From assembly GCA_031255895.1 (NCBI GenBank), contig JAIRRQ010000119.1:1-6054 (forward strand): a DNA stretch of 6,054 nt. The letters are read 5' to 3'. Of this stretch, positions 5,666 through 6,054 are shown piece by piece. The notes below the pieces were generated by a model. It ran no database searches and was not told where the DNA came from. It worked only from the letters and a program-made list of their open reading frames with translations. Numbering within the stretch: the first letter of the stretch is position 1; each line of letters begins with the position of its first letter. Source of the DNA: Methanocalculaceae archaeon (GTDB lineage Archaea; Halobacteriota; Methanomicrobia; Methanomicrobiales; Methanocorpusculaceae). Both the position numbers and the translations under genes were made by a program.

Positions 5666-6054
5666 ATGGCTGGACTTCCAATGATCAAGGAAATTTTGAT
5701 GCAGTCGATGAAAAAACCAGTGACAAATCTATTCCCTGCTGTTCATCTACCTAAATCTCTCGCAGAATTTTTTGAGTCAGTTGCGGATGGAAAAGCGGAG
5801 ATTATTCCACCAATAGCAACTCCACCCGCTTTTCGTGGAAAAATCGCGTATGATAGGAACATCTGCAACGGATGTGGTCTATGTCTTAAGGTTTGTCCGG
5901 CGCATGCAATTGAACAGGTTGCCCATCTTCCAACGACAAACAGCGGAACTAACGTGGAAGGAAACATTATTGAGAATATGAAGATGGAAAAACGGATCCG
6001 GATTTATGTCGCAAACTGTGTCTTCTGCGGACAATGCACGGATATTTGCTCGAA
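5666..6054 (+). CDS. mbhN: MbhN, NuoI-like two-[4Fe-4S] ferredoxin subunit (3' end outside window)
   Basis: The frame from the ATG at 5666 is open to the window edge, giving 129 residues of the N-terminal part. Residues 1-60 follow the NuoI/MbhN layout: an amphipathic N-terminal helix, KPVTNLFPAVHLPKS (17-31), and PPAFRGKIAYD (53-63). The first cluster motif is CNGCGLCLKVCP (Cys67, 70, 73, 77). The second is CVFCGQCTDIC (Cys118, 121, 124, 128). The two [4Fe-4S] clusters wire external ferredoxin to the cluster in MbhJ. The next few residues, with the usual Pro after Cys128, are not visible; the codon after the cysteine reads Ser. There are 40 residues between Cys77 and Cys118, more than the roughly 30 in E. 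coli NuoI. One base separates it from mbhM and no strong ribosome site is seen, so reinitiation after mbhM is likely. An alternative start at 5681 would drop five residues. Confidence 0.93.
   Translation, partial: MAGLPMIKEILMQSMKKPVTNLFPAVHLPKSLAEFFESVADGKAEIIPPIATPPAFRGKIAYDRNICNGCGLCLKVCPAHAIEQVAHLPTTNSGTNVEGNIIENMKMEKRIRIYVANCVFCGQCTDICS

Noticed and set aside
4797..5681. Long open frame of 294 codons on the - strand opposite mbhM
   Set aside because: It mirrors a strongly supported NuoH-like gene. Its predicted protein is a low-sense mix of Ile, Ser, Pro and Arg without domain, and the openness follows from the codon make-up of the membrane gene.
1..6054. Apparent excess of GATC sites (about 41 by eye against about 24 expected for even base use)
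   Set aside because: ATC isoleucine codons after G-ending codons and GAT-C contexts can produce this in membrane genes; without a genome baseline it is not evidence of a methylation or repair signal.
1..6054. Search for CRISPR repeats, tRNA, IS ends, terminators or promoters
   Set aside because: Genes abut or overlap throughout with at most one spare base, and no repeated spacers, cloverleaf, transposase or stem followed by a T-tract was seen.

Overview
This window is an ordinary-looking but complete stretch of a single operon. It encodes an energy-conserving, membrane-bound [NiFe] hydrogenase of the Mrp-linked, ferredoxin-coupled kind (Mbh, group 4d), read entirely on the + strand. Gene order matches mbhF-G-H-I-J-K-L-M-N as known from Pyrococcus furiosus. 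The window opens inside the 3' end of mbhF and closes inside mbhN, so both edge genes are partial and the operon continues in both directions.

Layout: 1-177 is the C-terminus of an MnhB-like subunit (MbhF). 174-521 is an MnhC/NuoK-like subunit (MbhG). 518-2095 is the large MnhD/NuoN-like ion-translocating subunit (MbhH). 2092-2430 is the two-helix linker subunit (MbhI). 2427-2864 is the NuoB-like small hydrogenase subunit (MbhJ). 2861-3439 is NuoC-like (MbhK). 3440-4666 is the NiFe-site large subunit, NuoD-like (MbhL). 4663-5664 is NuoH-like (MbhM). 5666 to the end is a two-[4Fe-4S] ferredoxin-like subunit, NuoI-like (MbhN). Six of the eight junctions are 4-nt ATGA stop/start overlaps, one is a zero-gap junction and one has a 1-nt gap. 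No intergenic space is left, so no internal promoter, terminator, RNA gene or mobile element is expected, and none was seen.

How they work together (family knowledge plus inference): electrons pass between ferredoxin, the two clusters of MbhN, the proximal cluster of MbhJ and the NiFe site in MbhL. MbhM anchors this arm to the membrane. MbhI ties it to the antiporter-like module (MbhF-G-H plus upstream subunits outside the window), which exchanges Na+/H+. All four NiFe-ligand cysteines are present in MbhL, so this is a hydrogenase, not the related sulfur-reducing Mbs/Mbx complex that lacks part of that site.

Organism: the operon type is archaeal. Moderate GC and arginine codons dominated by CGN instead of AGA/AGG argue against Thermococcales. 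Shine-Dalgarno sites such as GGAGGTG are strong. A mesophilic euryarchaeon, most plausibly a hydrogenotrophic methanogen of the Methanomicrobiales or a relative, is my best guess. This is inference; no methanogenesis gene lies in the window. In such an organism the complex could run towards ferredoxin reduction with H2, paid for by the ion gradient.

I did not find a previously undescribed system here. The points worth a second look are small: a G8 run beside a cluster cysteine codon in mbhJ, two inverted repeats inside membrane-helix codons, the C-terminal tail of MbhL, and a long spacer between the two clusters of MbhN.
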